A DNA stretch of 64,000 nucleotides from Clostridium sp. CAG:1000 (GTDB lineage Bacteria; Bacillota_I; Bacilli_A; RF39; UBA660), in the NCBI GenBank assembly GCA_000436975.1, contig HG000340.1, positions 26,216 through 90,215 on the forward strand. The letters run 5' to 3'. A program made the translations under genes and the position numbers. Of this stretch, positions 24,882 through 33,969 are shown one piece after another (the first letter of the stretch is position 1; every line of letters begins with the position of its first letter). The notes below the pieces were generated by a model. It ran no database searches and was not told where the DNA came from. It saw only the letters and a program-made list of their open reading frames with translations.

Positions 24882-27692
24882 ATGGATAAAATTATTATTA
24901 AGAATGCAAGAGAAAATAATTTAAAAAATATAAATTTAGAATTACCTAAAAATAAATTAATAGTTATGACTGGAGTATCAGGAAGCGGTAAGAGTAGTTT
25001 GGCTTTTGATACTATATATGCTGAAGGGCAAAGAAGATATGTTGAAAGTTTAAGTGCATATGCAAGACAATTCTTAGGCAATATGAATAAAGCTAAAGTT
25101 GATTCAATAGAAGGACTTAGTCCCAGTATAAGTATTGATCAAAAATCAACTAATAAGAATCCAAGAAGTACTGTTGGTACCATTACTGAGATATATGATT
25201 ATCTTAGACTTTTATATGCAAGAATAGGTATTCCTTATTGTCCTAAACATAATATACCTGTCACTACTCAAAGCATTGAAGAAATGACTAATAAAGTATT
25301 AGAGTATGAAGTAGGTACTAAAATAGAAATAATGTCACCAGTAGTACATGGAGAAAAAGGAACACAAAAAGAATTATTAGATTCACTTGTTAAAGACGGC
25401 TATGTAAGAGCAAGAATAGATGGTGAAGTAAAAGATTTAAATGAAGAAATAAATCTTGAAAAAAATATTAAACATAGAATAGAAGTTATTATAGATAGAT
25501 TAGTTATAAAAGAAGAATCAAGAAGTAGAATATTTGAAGCAATAGAGACCTCTGTTAAATTATCTAAAGGTAAAGTAGTAATAAATATTATTGGAGATAA
25601 AGAAATAGTGTTTAGTGAAAACTATGCTTGTCCTTTATGTGACTTTAGTTTGCCTGAACTTGAACCAAGATTATTTTCATTTAATAGTCCATATGGAGCA
25701 TGTCCTGATTGTAAAGGACTTGGAGTTAAAAAGCATATAGATGAAGATATATTAATACCAGATAAAAGTCTTTCTATTATGGATGGAGCGGTAACATCTT
25801 TTCAAAGTGGAGAAACATTAAATATCTATTTTAAGAAACTAGGTATAGTAGCTAAACATTATAATATAGATTTATATAAACCAGTTAAAGATTTAACAAG
25901 AAAAGAACTTGATATAATACTTTATGGTAGTAGTGAAAAGCTTGATTTATCAATTACTACTCGTAGTGGTAGTGTTTTAAAAAGCTATGATTATTTTGAA
26001 GGAATCATTTCTAATTTAGAAAGAAGATATGTAGAAACAGTATCACCATCTATTAGAGAATGGATAGAAAGATATATGACTGAACTTCCTTGCCCTAGTT
26101 GTCATACTGCTAGACTTAAAAGTGAGGTATTGACTGTTAAAATTAAAAATAAAAATATATTTGAAATTACTAATATGAGTATTAAAGACTTGATAGAGTT
26201 TTTAGATAAATTAAAACTTAATGAACATGAGCTTGAAATATCATCATTAATAATTAAAGAAATTAAGGAAAGATTATTATTTTTAAAGAATGTTGGTCTT
26301 GAATATTTAACTCTTTCTAGAAATGCATCTACATTAAGTGGTGGAGAGGCACAAAGGATTAGACTTGCTACTCAAATAGGAAGTAGATTATCAGGTATTC
26401 TTTATGTACTTGATGAGCCTTCAATTGGACTTCATCAAAGAGATAATGAAAAACTAATTGAATCATTAAAAGAAATGAGAGATCTTGGTAATACTCTAAT
26501 AGTTGTAGAGCATGATACAGATACTATGCTTGCTGCTGATTATATTGTTGATATCGGACCACATGCTGGTAGCGAAGGCGGATATTTAGTATGTGAAGGT
26601 ACAGTTAAAGATATAATGAATTGTGATGAGTCTATTACAGGAAAATACTTAAGTGGTAAAGAAAAAATAGAAATACCAAAGAAAAGAAGAAAAGGAAATG
26701 GTAAGAGTATAAAACTTACTGGATGCACAGAAAACAATCTTAAAAATATAAAAGTTGATTTTCCTCTTGGTAAATTTATTTGTGTAACTGGAGTATCAGG
26801 AAGTGGTAAGAGTACACTTGTAAATGAAATACTTGGTAAAACATTATTTAATAAAATATATAATTCTAAAGATAAACCAGGTAAGTATAAAACAATTAAA
26901 GGACTTGAAAATGTAGATAAAGTTGTAAATATAAGCCAAGATCCAATTGGTAGAACACCTAGAAGTAATCCGGCAACATATGTAGGAGTATTTGATTCAA
27001 TAAGAGATGTTTTTGCACAAACAAAAGAAGCTAAAATAAGAGGATATGATAAGAGTAGATTTAGTTTCAATGTAAAAGGTGGAAGATGTGAAGCATGCAA
27101 TGGAGATGGCCTTAAAAAAATTGAAATGCACTTCTTACCTGATGTTTATGTGCCATGTGATGTATGTAACGCTACTAGATACAATAAAGAAACATTAAAA
27201 ATTAAATTTAAAGGATATAATATATCAGAAGTACTTGATTTAACTGTAAGTGATGCATTAAAAGTATTTGAAAATGTGCCTAAAGTCTATAAGACACTTA
27301 AAATAATGGAAGAAGTTGGTCTTGGTTATGTTAAACTTGGACAAAACGCAGTTACTTTAAGTGGTGGAGAAGCATCAAGAGTAAAACTTGCTAAGGAACT
27401 TCAAAAGAAACCTACTGGTAAAAGTATATTCATATTAGATGAGCCATCAACTGGTCTTCATCAAGATGATATAAAAAGATTGCTTATAATACTTAATAGA
27501 ATAGTTGATAATGGAGACACTGTTATTGTAATTGAACATAATTTAGATATAATTGCTCAAGCAGATTACTTAATAGATTTAGGCCCAGAAGGTGGAGATG
27601 GTGGAGGTACTATAGTTGCTTGTGGTACACCTGAAGAAGTAAGTAAATGCAAAGAATCATATACAGGTTATTATTTAAATAAAATGCTTTAA
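24882..27692 (+). CDS. uvrA: Excinuclease ABC subunit A
   Basis: Damage-recognition ATPase of nucleotide excision repair. Two ABC modules are present, each with Walker A GVSGSGKSS or GVSGSGKST and signature LSGGEAQRIRLA or LSGGEASRVKLA. Zinc-binding Cys clusters CPLCDF...CPDC and CEACNGDG...CDVC are intact, as is the GRTPRSNPATYVGVFD region. Full length at 936 aa. GAGGTG precedes ATG 24882. It is monocistronic. uvrC lies 30 kb away and uvrB is outside the window. Confidence 0.97.
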   Translation: MDKIIIKNARENNLKNINLELPKNKLIVMTGVSGSGKSSLAFDTIYAEGQRRYVESLSAYARQFLGNMNKAKVDSIEGLSPSISIDQKSTNKNPRSTVGTITEIYDYLRLLYARIGIPYCPKHNIPVTTQSIEEMTNKVLEYEVGTKIEIMSPVVHGEKGTQKELLDSLVKDGYVRARIDGEVKDLNEEINLEKNIKHRIEVIIDRLVIKEESRSRIFEAIETSVKLSKGKVVINIIGDKEIVFSENYACPLCDFSLPELEPRLFSFNSPYGACPDCKGLGVKKHIDEDILIPDKSLSIMDGAVTSFQSGETLNIYFKKLGIVAKHYNIDLYKPVKDLTRKELDIILYGSSEKLDLSITTRSGSVLKSYDYFEGIISNLERRYVETVSPSIREWIERYMTELPCPSCHTARLKSEVLTVKIKNKNIFEITNMSIKDLIEFLDKLKLNEHELEISSLIIKEIKERLLFLKNVGLEYLTLSRNASTLSGGEAQRIRLATQIGSRLSGILYVLDEPSIGLHQRDNEKLIESLKEMRDLGNTLIVVEHDTDTMLAADYIVDIGPHAGSEGGYLVCEGTVKDIMNCDESITGKYLSGKEKIEIPKKRRKGNGKSIKLTGCTENNLKNIKVDFPLGKFICVTGVSGSGKSTLVNEILGKTLFNKIYNSKDKPGKYKTIKGLENVDKVVNISQDPIGRTPRSNPATYVGVFDSIRDVFAQTKEAKIRGYDKSRFSFNVKGGRCEACNGDGLKKIEMHFLPDVYVPCDVCNATRYNKETLKIKFKGYNISEVLDLTVSDALKVFENVPKVYKTLKIMEEVGLGYVKLGQNAVTLSGGEASRVKLAKELQKKPTGKSIFILDEPSTGLHQDDIKRLLIILNRIVDNGDTVIVIEHNLDIIAQADYLIDLGPEGGDGGGTIVACGTPEEVSKCKESYTGYYLNKML

Positions 27693-27716
27693 TACTTATG
27701 TATTAGAGCTTTTTTA
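27686..27716 (+). terminator. Rho-independent terminator after uvrA
   Basis: GCTTTAATAC-TTAT-GTATTAGAGC (one G-T pair) plus T6; it starts inside the last uvrA codons. Confidence 0.8.
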
Positions 27717-27818
27717 TACACAAATGCTAAATTTGTTGCTTTTTTATCCAACATATGGTAAAATATAGTCCAATTCCAAAGGTAGTTATTAAAAAGAATG
27801 TGGGGTTAGGAGAATAAA

Positions 27819-29309
27819 ATGAATAAAGAAAATTTTGAGGAAAGATTAAGTCTAATCAAAGAGAAAATAGATTATTTAATCATTATGAATATTGAATTTA
27901 AAAACTATAAAAATATTGTTGATTCTTTAGAAAAAGACATAGAAAAAAAATATAAAGAAATCATAGATACTTATACATCACCACTATTAGAATTAATGAT
28001 TGATAATTTATATAAAAATGCTTTATATAGACTTAAATTTATTGAGTGCGACTTTCTTCCATACAATGATTATTTAAATACTTGTTTATTAGTTAAAAAC
28101 ATATCTATTTCTATTGATAAAAATGATTTGTCAGAGAAAGAATTAAATGAATTAATAGATAATATTATTAATATACTTAATACATCTAGTAAATTAGATA
28201 ATAACACTCTTAATATGATTTATTCTGTTTGTTATAAATTAATGCAGTTAGAAATAAATAAAACTTCTACAAGCAGAATAATAGAATATTCTAAGAATAA
28301 TATTGGACTTAGAAATTATCTTAAAGATAGACTTGAGAAAGATGTTTTAACTAGTGATAAAGTATCTCCAAATGAATGTGATATTGCATATGAATGTACA
28401 TCATCTCTTGATGATAAAATAATAAAAGAAGAAATAGTTATGGATGTCACAAGCGATAATATCAAAGCTGAAGTAATGGCTGAACTAAAAGGATTTTTAG
28501 AAAAAATAGGGTCTAATAATTTAGAAATGGAAAAACTATCTAACACGAGAAAAAAGAATAATCCAGTAGCAGTTACAATTGCTACATATACATCTATTCT
28601 AGCAGTAGCATTCACAGTTGTAAAAGTTGTTCATGATAACTCAACTACACATGAATATTTAACAACTAAAACAACTATTACTTCAACTGATAGCTTTGAA
28701 AGTAAAAAATATATGCCTGAAATTAAAAATGGATATCAAGAATTAGTTGTTGAGTCATTTCCTTGGTCTGATTTAGGAAATGGAACCGCTGTTAAAAAAG
28801 TGATATCTTATGATGTTACTACTTCAGATGTGAATAAAGATAATTATGAAGATTCAGATCTTTCTGATTATAAAAAAGAAACAAGTGTGAGAAAATCAGC
28901 AAGTGAAAACTTTAATATTAATTTTAATGGTGATGTAGAAAGAAACTTTGTTACTTTAACTCAAGACTTAACTAATGAAAGAACTAGATTTGATGGACTT
29001 ACATTCTATATTTATATGTTTTTGGGTTCTTTATGTGGAATATTTACTCTTTTATTAGCAGGTGGTTTATATGAGAATGCTAGTGGAGAATATATTAAAG
29101 ATTTAATTCATGAAGCACATAGAAGAATTAAGAATGGTGAAATGGGTGCTTCTGAACAAGAAAAAATAAATAAATATACAAAAAAATATTTAAAACTAAT
29201 GAAAGAAAATGAAGAAGTTAAAAATAGATTTATGGAACTATATAATAAATATTTAGAGATATTAGACCTAGATGAATTAAAAAAAGAATATAATAGAATA
29301 ATTAAATAA
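27819..29309 (+). CDS. Unrecognised two-TM protein with helical domains
   Basis: 496 aa, not recognised. Residues 1-240 are Leu/Lys/Glu/Asn-rich helix with coiled-coil character. TM1 (PVAVTIATYTSILAVAFTVVKVV) falls near residues 247-270. A Ser/Thr-rich, probably extracellular loop of about 120 residues follows (TTKTTITSTDSF..., VTTSDVNKDNYEDSD), then TM2 (FYIYMFLGSLCGIFTLLLAGGLY) near 397-420 and a basic/acidic helical tail (AHRRIKNGEMGASEQEKINKY). With no signal peptide, both ends would be cytoplasmic with the loop outside, a sensor- or tether-like layout. It is monocistronic between uvrA and lepA. The start has only a weak site (GGGGTTAGGAG about 8 bases upstream). Confidence 0.7.
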   Translation: MNKENFEERLSLIKEKIDYLIIMNIEFKNYKNIVDSLEKDIEKKYKEIIDTYTSPLLELMIDNLYKNALYRLKFIECDFLPYNDYLNTCLLVKNISISIDKNDLSEKELNELIDNIINILNTSSKLDNNTLNMIYSVCYKLMQLEINKTSTSRIIEYSKNNIGLRNYLKDRLEKDVLTSDKVSPNECDIAYECTSSLDDKIIKEEIVMDVTSDNIKAEVMAELKGFLEKIGSNNLEMEKLSNTRKKNNPVAVTIATYTSILAVAFTVVKVVHDNSTTHEYLTTKTTITSTDSFESKKYMPEIKNGYQELVVESFPWSDLGNGTAVKKVISYDVTTSDVNKDNYEDSDLSDYKKETSVRKSASENFNINFNGDVERNFVTLTQDLTNERTRFDGLTFYIYMFLGSLCGIFTLLLAGGLYENASGEYIKDLIHEAHRRIKNGEMGASEQEKINKYTKKYLKLMKENEEVKNRFMELYNKYLEILDLDELKKEYNRIIK

Positions 29310-29372
29310 ACAAACAAATATTATAATGGTATGTTTGATGGATTAAGTATTGGACAGATACAATCCTTATAT

Positions 29373-29399
29373 AAGTGACTATTCACTTCTGTTTTTTAT
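29373..29399 (+). terminator. Possible terminator of the two-TM gene
   Basis: AAGTGA-CTAT-TCACTT, three bases, then T6. Confidence 0.55.
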
Positions 29400-29441
29400 G
29401 TTAATCATTTGTAAATTGGATAAAACAATATAAATTAATTT

Positions 29442-29475
29442 AAATAATTAAAGAGTGGTCTTTAATTATTTTTGT
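29442..29475 (+). terminator. 13-bp inverted repeat directly before lepA
   Basis: Perfect arms 29442-29454 and 29459-29471 around GTGG, followed by TTGTTTTT. It has terminator form, and the lepA -10 begins only nine bases later, so terminator and promoter are fused. Confidence 0.7.
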
Positions 29476-29480
29476 TTTTA

Positions 29481-29489
29481 TGATAAAAT
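29481..29489 (+). promoter_or_regulatory. Extended -10 promoter of lepA
   Basis: TGATAAAAT (TGn extension plus TAAAAT 29484-29489). Transcription would start about 29496-29497, which is at the lepA ATG. Confidence 0.5.
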
Positions 29490-29496
29490 CTTACTT

Positions 29497-31281
29497 ATGA
29501 AACAGGAAAATATTAGAAATTTTTGTATAATAGCACATATAGATCATGGGAAGAGTACTCTTGCTGATAGAATACTTGATATTTGTCATGCAGTAACAGA
29601 AAGAGAAAAGAAAGCGCAAATACTTGATTCAATGGATCTTGAACGTGAACGTGGAATAACTATCAAATTAAATGCAGTCGAGTTAAAATATAAAGATCAT
29701 ATTTTACATTTAATAGATACTCCAGGGCATGTAGACTTTAGTTATGAAGTAAGTCGTAGTCTTGCTGCTTGTGAAGGGGCAATACTTGTAGTAGATGCTA
29801 CTCAGGGAATAGAAGCACAAACTCTTGCTAACTTATATTTAGCTCTTGATGCTAATCTTAAAATAATACCAGTCATTAATAAAATAGATCTACCTAATGC
29901 AGATCCTGAAAGGGTTAAAGATGAACTTGTAAACACTATTGGATTTGAAAGAGATGAAATAATATTATGCTCTGGTAAGACAGGTGAAGGAGTAGTTGAA
30001 CTACTTGATGCAGTAGTTGAAAGAATACCATCACCTAAGAGTGAAAATAATGACTTGAGAGCATTAATATTTGATAGCTATTTTGATCCATATAAAGGTG
30101 TAGTAATACTTGTAAGAGTATTTGATGGTTCATTAAAAGTAGGAGATAAAATACATTTTATAAATAGTAAAGCTGATTATGAAGTTCTTGAACTTGGTAA
30201 ACATACACCGCATGAAGTTAAAAAAGATAAACTATCTGCTGGAGAAGTTGGTTTTATATCTGCGTCAATTAAAAGTATTGAAGAGGTTGAGGTTGGTGAC
30301 ACTATTTGCCATACTAATAAAATAGTTGAACCTTTACCTGGATATAAACCTATGAAACCTATGGTATTTTCAGGTATTTATCCAATTGATAGTACTAAAT
30401 ATAATGCTCTTAAAGAAGCATTATTAAAGCTTAAACTTAGTGATGCAGCCTTAACATTTGAACCAGAAACTTCTATAGCATTAGGTTTTGGATTTAGATG
30501 TGGTTTTTTAGGACTGCTTCATATGGAAATAATACAAGAGAGAATAGAACGTGAATTTAATATAGATATAATCGCAACTAGCCCTTCTGTTATATACGAA
30601 GTTATACTTAGTGATGGTTCTACTATTATGGTAGACTCTCCATCAAAGATGCCAGATCCTGGTAAAATAAGTAAAGTATTAGAACCTTTTGTTAAAGCAA
30701 ATATATATGTTCCTTCTGAATATGTAGGCTCTATAATGGAACTATGTCAGGATAAAAGAGGTATTTATAAAAATATATCATATTTGGATGAAACTAGAGT
30801 TAATGTTATGTATGAACTTCCACTAAGTGAAATAGTTTATGATTTCTTTGACAAATTAAAAAGTTACACTAAGGGATATGCATCATTTGACTATGATTTT
30901 ATAGGAAATAGAGAGAGTAAACTAGTTAAAATGGATATATTATTAAATGGTGAAATAGTTGATGCTTTAAGCGTAATTGTACATAAAGATTTTGCATACA
31001 AAAGAGGAAAAGTTATATGTGAAAACCTAAAGAAAATAATACCTAGACAAATGTTTCAAGTACCTATTCAAGCGTGTATAGGAGCTAAAGTAATTGCAAG
31101 GGAAGATATATCCGCGATGAAAAAAAATGTACTTGCTAAATGTTATGGTGGAGATGTTTCGAGAAAAAGAAAATTATTAGAGAAACAAAAAGAGGGTAAG
31201 AAAAGAATGAAACAAGTTGGTTCTGTTTCTATACCTCAGGAAGCATTCTTAACAATATTAAGTACTGATTCTAAAGAATAA
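29497..31281 (+). CDS. lepA: Elongation factor 4 (LepA)
   Basis: Ribosome-associated translational GTPase that remodels stalled or mis-set ribosomes. G1 AHIDHGKST, G2 RGITIK, G3 DTPGHVDF and G4 NKIDLP are present. The LepA-specific C-terminus is complete (IPRQMFQVPIQACIGAKVIAREDISAMKKNVLAKCYGGDVSRKRKLLEKQKEGKKRMK). The frame extends up to 29455, but the family start is MKQENIRNFCIIAHIDHGK at ATG 29497 (594 aa). No Shine-Dalgarno sequence lies before that ATG, and the -10 is only seven bases upstream, so the mRNA is probably leaderless. The gene converges head-on with the next minus-strand gene with no gap. Confidence 0.95.
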   Translation: MKQENIRNFCIIAHIDHGKSTLADRILDICHAVTEREKKAQILDSMDLERERGITIKLNAVELKYKDHILHLIDTPGHVDFSYEVSRSLAACEGAILVVDATQGIEAQTLANLYLALDANLKIIPVINKIDLPNADPERVKDELVNTIGFERDEIILCSGKTGEGVVELLDAVVERIPSPKSENNDLRALIFDSYFDPYKGVVILVRVFDGSLKVGDKIHFINSKADYEVLELGKHTPHEVKKDKLSAGEVGFISASIKSIEEVEVGDTICHTNKIVEPLPGYKPMKPMVFSGIYPIDSTKYNALKEALLKLKLSDAALTFEPETSIALGFGFRCGFLGLLHMEIIQERIEREFNIDIIATSPSVIYEVILSDGSTIMVDSPSKMPDPGKISKVLEPFVKANIYVPSEYVGSIMELCQDKRGIYKNISYLDETRVNVMYELPLSEIVYDFFDKLKSYTKGYASFDYDFIGNRESKLVKMDILLNGEIVDALSVIVHKDFAYKRGKVICENLKKIIPRQMFQVPIQACIGAKVIAREDISAMKKNVLAKCYGGDVSRKRKLLEKQKEGKKRMKQVGSVSIPQEAFLTILSTDSKE

Positions 31282-31533
31282 TTATTGAAAGAAAGTTAAG
31301 TTATCATTGTTATAAGTAATTTCTTTATTGACTTTTAATGGCTTACTTTCTTTTATTTCGTCTATTAATTTATTTTTTGGCTTTTTAAAAAGAGATTTTT
31401 CATGATTAAAATATGGTCTTACTTCTTTATATACTGGAATACTTTTTTTGATAATGCTAAGTGTTTTATTAGTATTAGAAGCAATACTTGATATATTAAT
31501 TGTTTTTAAAAGACTTGATATATTTAAACTCAT
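31282..31533 (-). CDS. Small conserved-looking protein, possibly YqfQ/VrrA-like
   Basis: 83 aa starting at MSLNISSLLKTIN; an AGGTG site lies seven bases upstream on the minus strand, which favours this Met over the GTG three codons earlier. The segment NTNKTLSIIKKSIPVYKEVRPYFNHEKSLFKK faintly resembles the core of the YqfQ/VrrA family (helix, I-P, Y...V-P pattern), with a basic Lys-rich tail. That match is from memory of the pattern and weak. The stop codon abuts the lepA stop. Confidence 0.5.
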   Translation of the reverse strand: MSLNISSLLKTINISSIASNTNKTLSIIKKSIPVYKEVRPYFNHEKSLFKKPKNKLIDEIKESKPLKVNKEITYNNDNLTFFQ

Positions 31534-31647
31534 ATAATTCACCTATAAATAGTATATGTAAATAAAATTAAAATAGTTAAAAAGTGTTTTTATTTTAAAA
31601 ATAGTATGCTATAATTTATATATAGAATAGTAAGAGGGTGATTTTAT

Positions 31648-33123
31648 ATGGCTGAAAATCAAAATACTAATGGCGAAATATCACAAGTTAATAATACGGT
31701 TCAACCTATAAGCGGGGCTGTTCAAACACCTATGGCAGCTCAAACTAATACTTCACAAACTAATGTTCAAAGTAATGAACCTACTGTAGAATCTAAAGAA
31801 AAAAAGCCTAAAAAAAATAAAAAAAGCAAGATAGATGAAAGTATGCTTGTTGAAATAAAAATTGATCCAGACGGACCTGATGCGGTAAAAAGTGATAAGA
31901 AACAAGCGTATAGATATTTAGCAAGGAATAAAGAAGGTGTGCTTGTCAAAGATTATTTTTCTGCTTATTCTAAATACGATGTATATTCTTATTTAGTTGA
32001 TCAAGGAATGACAGTTTATAATATTGAGACTAATTCGATGATTAATTTCTTTAGAAAAGAAGCTCCAGTTGGTTCAGTTAAAATGAAAACTAAAGATTTG
32101 ATATTTTGGTTAACTCAATTATCTACATATATTAAAGCTGGAATACCTCTTGCTGATGCAGTGAAAATCTTAGCTCAACAAGATAAGAGAAAGAAATATA
32201 AGCCTATATATGATTCATTAATATATGAACTTACTATGGGTGAGAGTTTTTCTGATGCTCTTGGTAAACAAGGTGCTGCGTTTCCACAGTTACTTGTTAA
32301 TATGATTAAATCGGCTGAAATGATAGGCAAAATAGAAGATACTCTTGATGAGATGGCCGATTATTATCAAGATATTGAGGATACTAAAAAAGCTGTTATT
32401 AGTGCGATTACATACCCTAGTATAGTTCTTCTTTTTGCAATAACAGTTATTACATTTATGCTTGTATATATTATTCCAAAATTTAAAGATGTATTTGTAT
32501 CTATGGGAGCTGAAATACCTGCTATAACTCAATTTGCACTTAATTTATCAGCATTTTTAACTAATAATTATATCTATATAATTTCTGCAATAATAATATT
32601 TATTGTTGTATTTATATTTTCTTATAAAAAAATTAAATCATTTAAAGTATTAATACAAAAAATTAATATGAGGTTACCTGTTATTGGTAAACTTATTATT
32701 GCAAAAGAAATGAGTATGTTTGCAAGTACGTTTGCAACTCTTACTAAAAATAGTGTAATGCTTACTGATTGCATGGAAATATTAAGTAAAATAACTTCAA
32801 ATGAAATATACAAAGATATAATGAATAGAACTATGGATAACCTAATCAAGGGTGATAAAATGAGTGAGACATTTAAAGATAATTGGGCTATTCCTGATTT
32901 AGCATTTTATATGATACTTACTGGTGAAAATACTGGTGAACTTGGTAATATGCTTGAAAAGGTCGGAGAATACTATTTAAAAGAAGAAAAAAACTTAGTA
33001 GGACAAATTAAGACATTTATAGAACCTGCGATGATTTTATTCTTAGCAGTTGCTGTTGGATTTATTGTTATTTCTGTTCTTGTTCCAATGTTTGGTATGT
33101 ATCAAACAGTTGCGGCAGGATAA
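31648..33123 (+). CDS. pilC: Type IV pilus/type II secretion inner-membrane platform protein (PilC/GspF)
   Basis: A 491-aa polytopic platform protein that couples the assembly ATPase to pilin polymerisation. Two repeated GspF domains are visible: KTKDLIFWLTQLSTYIKAGIPLADAVKIL...GESFSDALGKQGAAFPQLLVNMIKSAEMIGKIEDTLDEMADYYQ, and EMSMFASTFATLTKNSVMLTDCMEIL...LAFYMILTGENTGELGNMLEKVGEYY. Each is followed by long hydrophobic helices. The first about 60 residues are a Gln/Asn/Thr- and Lys-rich low-complexity tail, unusual for PilC. AGAGGGTG precedes ATG 31648. It is followed by prepilin peptidase 17 bases on. No PilB or PilT ATPase is in the window. Confidence 0.93.
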   Translation: MAENQNTNGEISQVNNTVQPISGAVQTPMAAQTNTSQTNVQSNEPTVESKEKKPKKNKKSKIDESMLVEIKIDPDGPDAVKSDKKQAYRYLARNKEGVLVKDYFSAYSKYDVYSYLVDQGMTVYNIETNSMINFFRKEAPVGSVKMKTKDLIFWLTQLSTYIKAGIPLADAVKILAQQDKRKKYKPIYDSLIYELTMGESFSDALGKQGAAFPQLLVNMIKSAEMIGKIEDTLDEMADYYQDIEDTKKAVISAITYPSIVLLFAITVITFMLVYIIPKFKDVFVSMGAEIPAITQFALNLSAFLTNNYIYIISAIIIFIVVFIFSYKKIKSFKVLIQKINMRLPVIGKLIIAKEMSMFASTFATLTKNSVMLTDCMEILSKITSNEIYKDIMNRTMDNLIKGDKMSETFKDNWAIPDLAFYMILTGENTGELGNMLEKVGEYYLKEEKNLVGQIKTFIEPAMILFLAVAVGFIVISVLVPMFGMYQTVAAG

Positions 33124-33140
33124 TATTTAAGGGGGAAGTT

Positions 33141-33905
33141 ATGTTAATTACAATTATATTTATAACTATTCTTGGTGCGATAATGGGTAGTTTCTTAGGA
33201 TGCATGGGATATAGAATACCAAACAAAATAAAAACTACCTATCCGAGTAGTTTTTGTGAATCATGCCATCATCCATTAAAGTGGTATATGAATATTCCAA
33301 TTTTATCATATATAATCTTAAAAGGAAAATGTGCTTATTGTGGTAAACAAATAGAATTCATTTATCCATTTGTAGAAATTGCTGGTGCTTCATTATTTTT
33401 ATGTAATTACTTATTATTTGGTTTTACATATAATTTCTTTATTTGCACAATAATTACATGTATGCTTTTAGTAACTATCGTTAGTGATTTTATGTATTAT
33501 TATATATCTGATAGAGTATTAGTAATTGGAAGTTTAGCTCTTTTAGCGGTTAATTATTACTTTTTAACTATTAATCAAGTTTTTTATAATATTATTGCTG
33601 CTGTTATAATATTTGGAATTATGTACTTTATTAAAATATGTGGAAACATTACATTTAAGAAAGAATCTCTTGGCGATGGAGATATTAAATTAATGGGAGT
33701 TATAGCTCTTGGACTTGGTCTTATTAATAGTTTTGTTACATTATTTTTTGGATCGTTAATTGGTCTTATATTTTCTGTATTTTCAATTAAAAAGAATAAA
33801 GATGGTATTATTCCTTTTGGACCATTTTTACTTATTGGAGCTTTAGTAGCATTATACTTTTCTAATTTAATAACGCCACTTATTGATAAATTTATAATAG
33901 GATGA
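33141..33905 (+). CDS. pilD: Prepilin peptidase (A24 family)
   Basis: Membrane aspartic protease that removes and N-methylates prepilin leaders. The zinc-binding N-terminal part has two CxxC pairs (CESCHHPLKWYMNIPILSYIILKGKCAYC). The catalytic Asp of the first site lies in IVSDFMYYYISD and the second in the GDGDIKLMG motif. Seven to eight TM helices; 254 aa. It probably serves the two prepilins at 16339 and 24282. GGGGGAAG precedes ATG 33141. Confidence 0.95.
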   Translation: MLITIIFITILGAIMGSFLGCMGYRIPNKIKTTYPSSFCESCHHPLKWYMNIPILSYIILKGKCAYCGKQIEFIYPFVEIAGASLFLCNYLLFGFTYNFFICTIITCMLLVTIVSDFMYYYISDRVLVIGSLALLAVNYYFLTINQVFYNIIAAVIIFGIMYFIKICGNITFKKESLGDGDIKLMGVIALGLGLINSFVTLFFGSLIGLIFSVFSIKKNKDGIIPFGPFLLIGALVALYFSNLITPLIDKFIIG

Positions 33906-33921
33906 CAAATCCTATTTTTTC
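33896..33921 (+). terminator. Rho-independent terminator after prepilin peptidase
   Basis: AATAGGA-TGACAAA-TCCTATT plus T residues; it includes the stop codon. Confidence 0.85.
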
Positions 33922-33969
33922 ATATAATTTTTACTTTATTGTCTAACATTTTAGTGTTATAATTAACAA

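Noticed and set aside
26540..27100. 186-codon minus-strand frame inside uvrA
   Set aside because: Shadow frame of the conserved uvrA coding strand, without ribosome site or recognisable motifs. The same applies to minus frames at 40050-40442 (ileS), 47590-48078 and 63563-63884.
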